Source: Chitinophagaceae bacterium UBA2789
Lineage (GTDB): Bacteria; Bacteroidota; Bacteroidia; Chitinophagales; Chitinophagaceae
Assembly: GCA_002352145.1 (NCBI GenBank)
Contig: DEHX01000066.1
Span: 6,330 to 14,405 of the forward strand
Length of the DNA stretch: 8,076 nucleotides
Direction: 5' to 3'
This document shows, one piece after another, positions 6,589-8,076 of this stretch; positions within the stretch are counted from its first letter, which is position 1; each line of letters opens with the position of its first letter. The notes beneath the pieces were generated by a model. The model worked only from the letters and a program-made list of their open reading frames with translations, did no database searches and was not told the DNA's origin. The position numbers and the translations under genes were made by a program.

Positions 6589-7311
6589 TTATTCTTTCAT
6601 TTTACCGCTTTTTTTCAGGTAGCGGACAATAGCGTAAACAACCACCAGGACGCCGAGAAAAATACCTAATAACAAGTTGCGGTGATTTTTGTCATACCCG
6701 CTGAGCTGGGGATAGTTGAGTAAAAGTATTAGTACAATACCACAAAGCCAGATGAACTGGGTAGTATGTTCTTTCAAAATCCATCGCTTCCATTTGAATT
6801 CCATGCTATTCAGCGTTTGTCCAAGCCCTTTTATATTGGGAAACCAACGATTTACCTTTTTACAATATTCATCAAAGCCACTGCCGAATTTACCCCGGAG
6901 AAAATTCTCTTCGGCCAAAACAATGGCCTGGTAAATGAATAAAAAAACCGGAATTACAATGGCAACATACACCAGCGAATTGGCCAAAATACCCACACCA
7001 AGCAGCATCAGGATATTGCCGACATATAGTGGATTGCGGCAATGACGAAAGATCCCTTCCGTTACCAATCCTTCAGCGTAAGGCTTGCCTTCCTTTCCGC
7101 CCCTAACAATATAGGCCAGTCCTATGGTGAGGCCACGGATCAGCTGACCTAAAATGGTTACTAATAAACCGATTGCAATGGGCCAGATAAAATAATTATT
7201 TCCAAAGTTTGCGGAAGAAAATAAAGGCCAGGAAGGAATGAACAAGGCCCCATAAAATAAAATAAAAATCCAGTTCCGGTGTTTGAAAAAGAAATTCCCG
7301 ATACTAACCAT
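6589..7311 (-). CDS. Membrane methyltransferase, isoprenylcysteine carboxyl methyltransferase/PEMT-like, 240 aa
   Basis: The frame is open from 7356, but the start is placed at ATG 7309-7311: the longer form overlaps the cmoA end by 40 bases and adds a non-conserved hydrophilic lead (MVQFCRVGCSQKIKG), while the chosen start leaves a 5-base gap. Hydrophobic segments lie near residues 14-30, 41-58, 98-115 and 116-133. The SAM-binding core of the ICMT/PEMT family is visible as GLVTEGIFRHCRNPLYVGN (81-99), then the Glu pair in AEENFLRGKFG (133-143) and DEYCKKVNRWFP (147-158). The family methylates lipids, isoprenoid-like groups or small molecules at the membrane; the substrate here cannot be named. 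Residues about 165-240 extend past the usual core and add two more probable membrane helices (about 186-200 and 213-231). It probably shares a transcript with cmoA. Confidence 0.85.
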   Translation of the reverse strand: MVSIGNFFFKHRNWIFILFYGALFIPSWPLFSSANFGNNYFIWPIAIGLLVTILGQLIRGLTIGLAYIVRGGKEGKPYAEGLVTEGIFRHCRNPLYVGNILMLLGVGILANSLVYVAIVIPVFLFIYQAIVLAEENFLRGKFGSGFDEYCKKVNRWFPNIKGLGQTLNSMEFKWKRWILKEHTTQFIWLCGIVLILLLNYPQLSGYDKNHRNLLLGIFLGVLVVVYAIVRYLKKSGKMKE

Positions 7312-7316
7312 GCCTT

Positions 7317-8045
7317 TTATTTTTTGACTGCAACCAACCCTGCAAAATTGTACCATTTAAAAAAGACCTCGCAATGAGCAAATCCCTGGTCACGCAACAA
7401 AGTAATATTTTCTGATAGTTTATACGGAACAAGTACATTTTCCAGGGCTTCTCTTTTTTGGGAGATTTCCAGTTCGCTGTAATTGTTTCTGCGTTTGTAA
7501 TTGTAATAGTAATTGATAAAGTCCCGGTTGAAATTATTCTCTTCGGCTAATATTTTCTCTACCAGTATCAGCACACCGCCGGGATTAAGCCCATTGTAAA
7601 TATCTTTTAAGAGCCGCTCCCTGTAAATGGGTCTTACAAATTGCAGGGTAAGACAAAGCACTACTACAGATGCATTTTCTATTTTAATACCTTGTCCAAG
7701 ATCAGCACATCGTAATTCATAAGGACGGGAAAATCCTATCTCCATCAATTTAGACTTGCACTTATCCAGCATTTCCTGTGAATCATCAATGCCGATGAAT
7801 TTTATGTCCTGGTCCACCATCGTATCCATACCGATCATCGTAGTACCGGTAGAGCAACCCAAATCATATACAAAGGTTTCTTCCCTTGCATGATCGGCGG
7901 CTAGCTCAGCCATCATTCGTTGAATTTCTCCATAGAACGGAACGGAGCGGTTTACCATGTCATCAAACACTTTGGCCACATTGGCGCCGAATTTAAAGTC
8001 ACTGACCTTTTCTATTTCGTCCCGAAACACTTCGTCTTTTGCCAT
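7317..8045 (-). CDS. cmoA: Carboxy-S-adenosyl-L-methionine synthase CmoA, 242 aa
   Basis: CmoA converts SAM and prephenate into carboxy-SAM, which CmoB uses to make 5-oxyacetyluridine (cmo5U) at tRNA wobble position 34. The sequence closely follows the E. coli enzyme as remembered: FGANVAKVFDDMVNRSVPFY near the N-terminus, the SAM-binding VYDLGCSTGT (59-68), the acidic FIGIDDS (83-89), ENASVVVLCLTLQF (123-136), GLNPGGVLILVEK (152-164) and the signature YSELEISQKR (189-198). The Arg of QKR (Arg198) matches the residue that contacts the carboxylate of carboxy-SAM, which supports synthase activity over plain methyltransferase. The ATG at 8043-8045 is preferred; a TTG at 8051 would add two residues and has no support. 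Full length compared with the family. The expected partner cmoB is not in the window; a membrane methyltransferase follows after 5 bases instead. Confidence 0.93.
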   Translation of the reverse strand: MAKDEVFRDEIEKVSDFKFGANVAKVFDDMVNRSVPFYGEIQRMMAELAADHAREETFVYDLGCSTGTTMIGMDTMVDQDIKFIGIDDSQEMLDKCKSKLMEIGFSRPYELRCADLGQGIKIENASVVVLCLTLQFVRPIYRERLLKDIYNGLNPGGVLILVEKILAEENNFNRDFINYYYNYKRRNNYSELEISQKREALENVLVPYKLSENITLLRDQGFAHCEVFFKWYNFAGLVAVKK

Positions 8046-8064
8046 AATCAAAAAAATTGGGATA

Positions 8065-8072
8065 CAAAGTAA
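8065..8072 (-). promoter_or_regulatory. Candidate -7 promoter box for cmoA
   Basis: Reads TTACTTTG on the - strand, one mismatch from TAnnTTTG, 19 bases before the cmoA ATG. The wider TTTACTTTGT is the same ten-base word seen at 5092-5101 before the barrel gene. The -33 element would lie beyond the window edge. Confidence 0.4.
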
Positions 8073-8076
8073 AGCA

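Noticed and set aside
7312..7356. 15-residue N-terminal extension of the ICMT-like protein overlapping the cmoA end
   Set aside because: The overlap of 40 bases is unnecessary; ATG 7309-7311 gives a normal start five bases after the cmoA stop.

Overview
The window looks like chromosomal DNA of a Bacteroidota bacterium, probably a Chitinophagaceae-type organism. The clues are moderate AT richness, A-rich translation starts without Shine-Dalgarno sequences, -7 boxes resembling TAnnTTTG, many exported proteins with short signal peptides ending in A-Q, and the particular mix of an exported TPR-CHAT protein, an OmpX-like barrel and an Nfu scaffold. The genus-level guess is an inference from style, not from a marker gene.

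Left part (1-4967, + strand): a tandem arrangement of caspase-like genes. The window opens inside the last 146 codons of a CHAT protease (1-441). Ten bases later comes a 218-aa exported protein of unknown function (452-1108), and four bases after that a complete 1284-aa exported TPR-CHAT protein (1113-4967) with a His1122/Cys1200 dyad. The two CHAT tails are paralogous: 139 of 146 residues are identical, while about 60 of the first 336 bases differ. This is followed by a perfectly identical 95-bp tract near the stop codons, which suggests local gene conversion. The three genes look like one transcription unit. The small exported protein is a candidate partner or substrate of the proteases, but this rests only on position and shared export.

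Middle (4968-5893): a 195-bp spacer holding a possible promoter, then a 220-aa outer-membrane beta-barrel protein. A symmetrical hairpin terminator follows and serves this gene and the convergent gene beyond it.

Right part (5894-8045, - strand): housekeeping-type genes. Read in transcription order, they are cmoA (carboxy-SAM synthase for tRNA wobble uridine modification), a membrane methyltransferase of the isoprenylcysteine methyltransferase/PEMT type five bases downstream, and, with its own promoter-like box, an Nfu-type iron-sulfur scaffold with a CSGC motif. No RNA gene, CRISPR array or transposase was seen.
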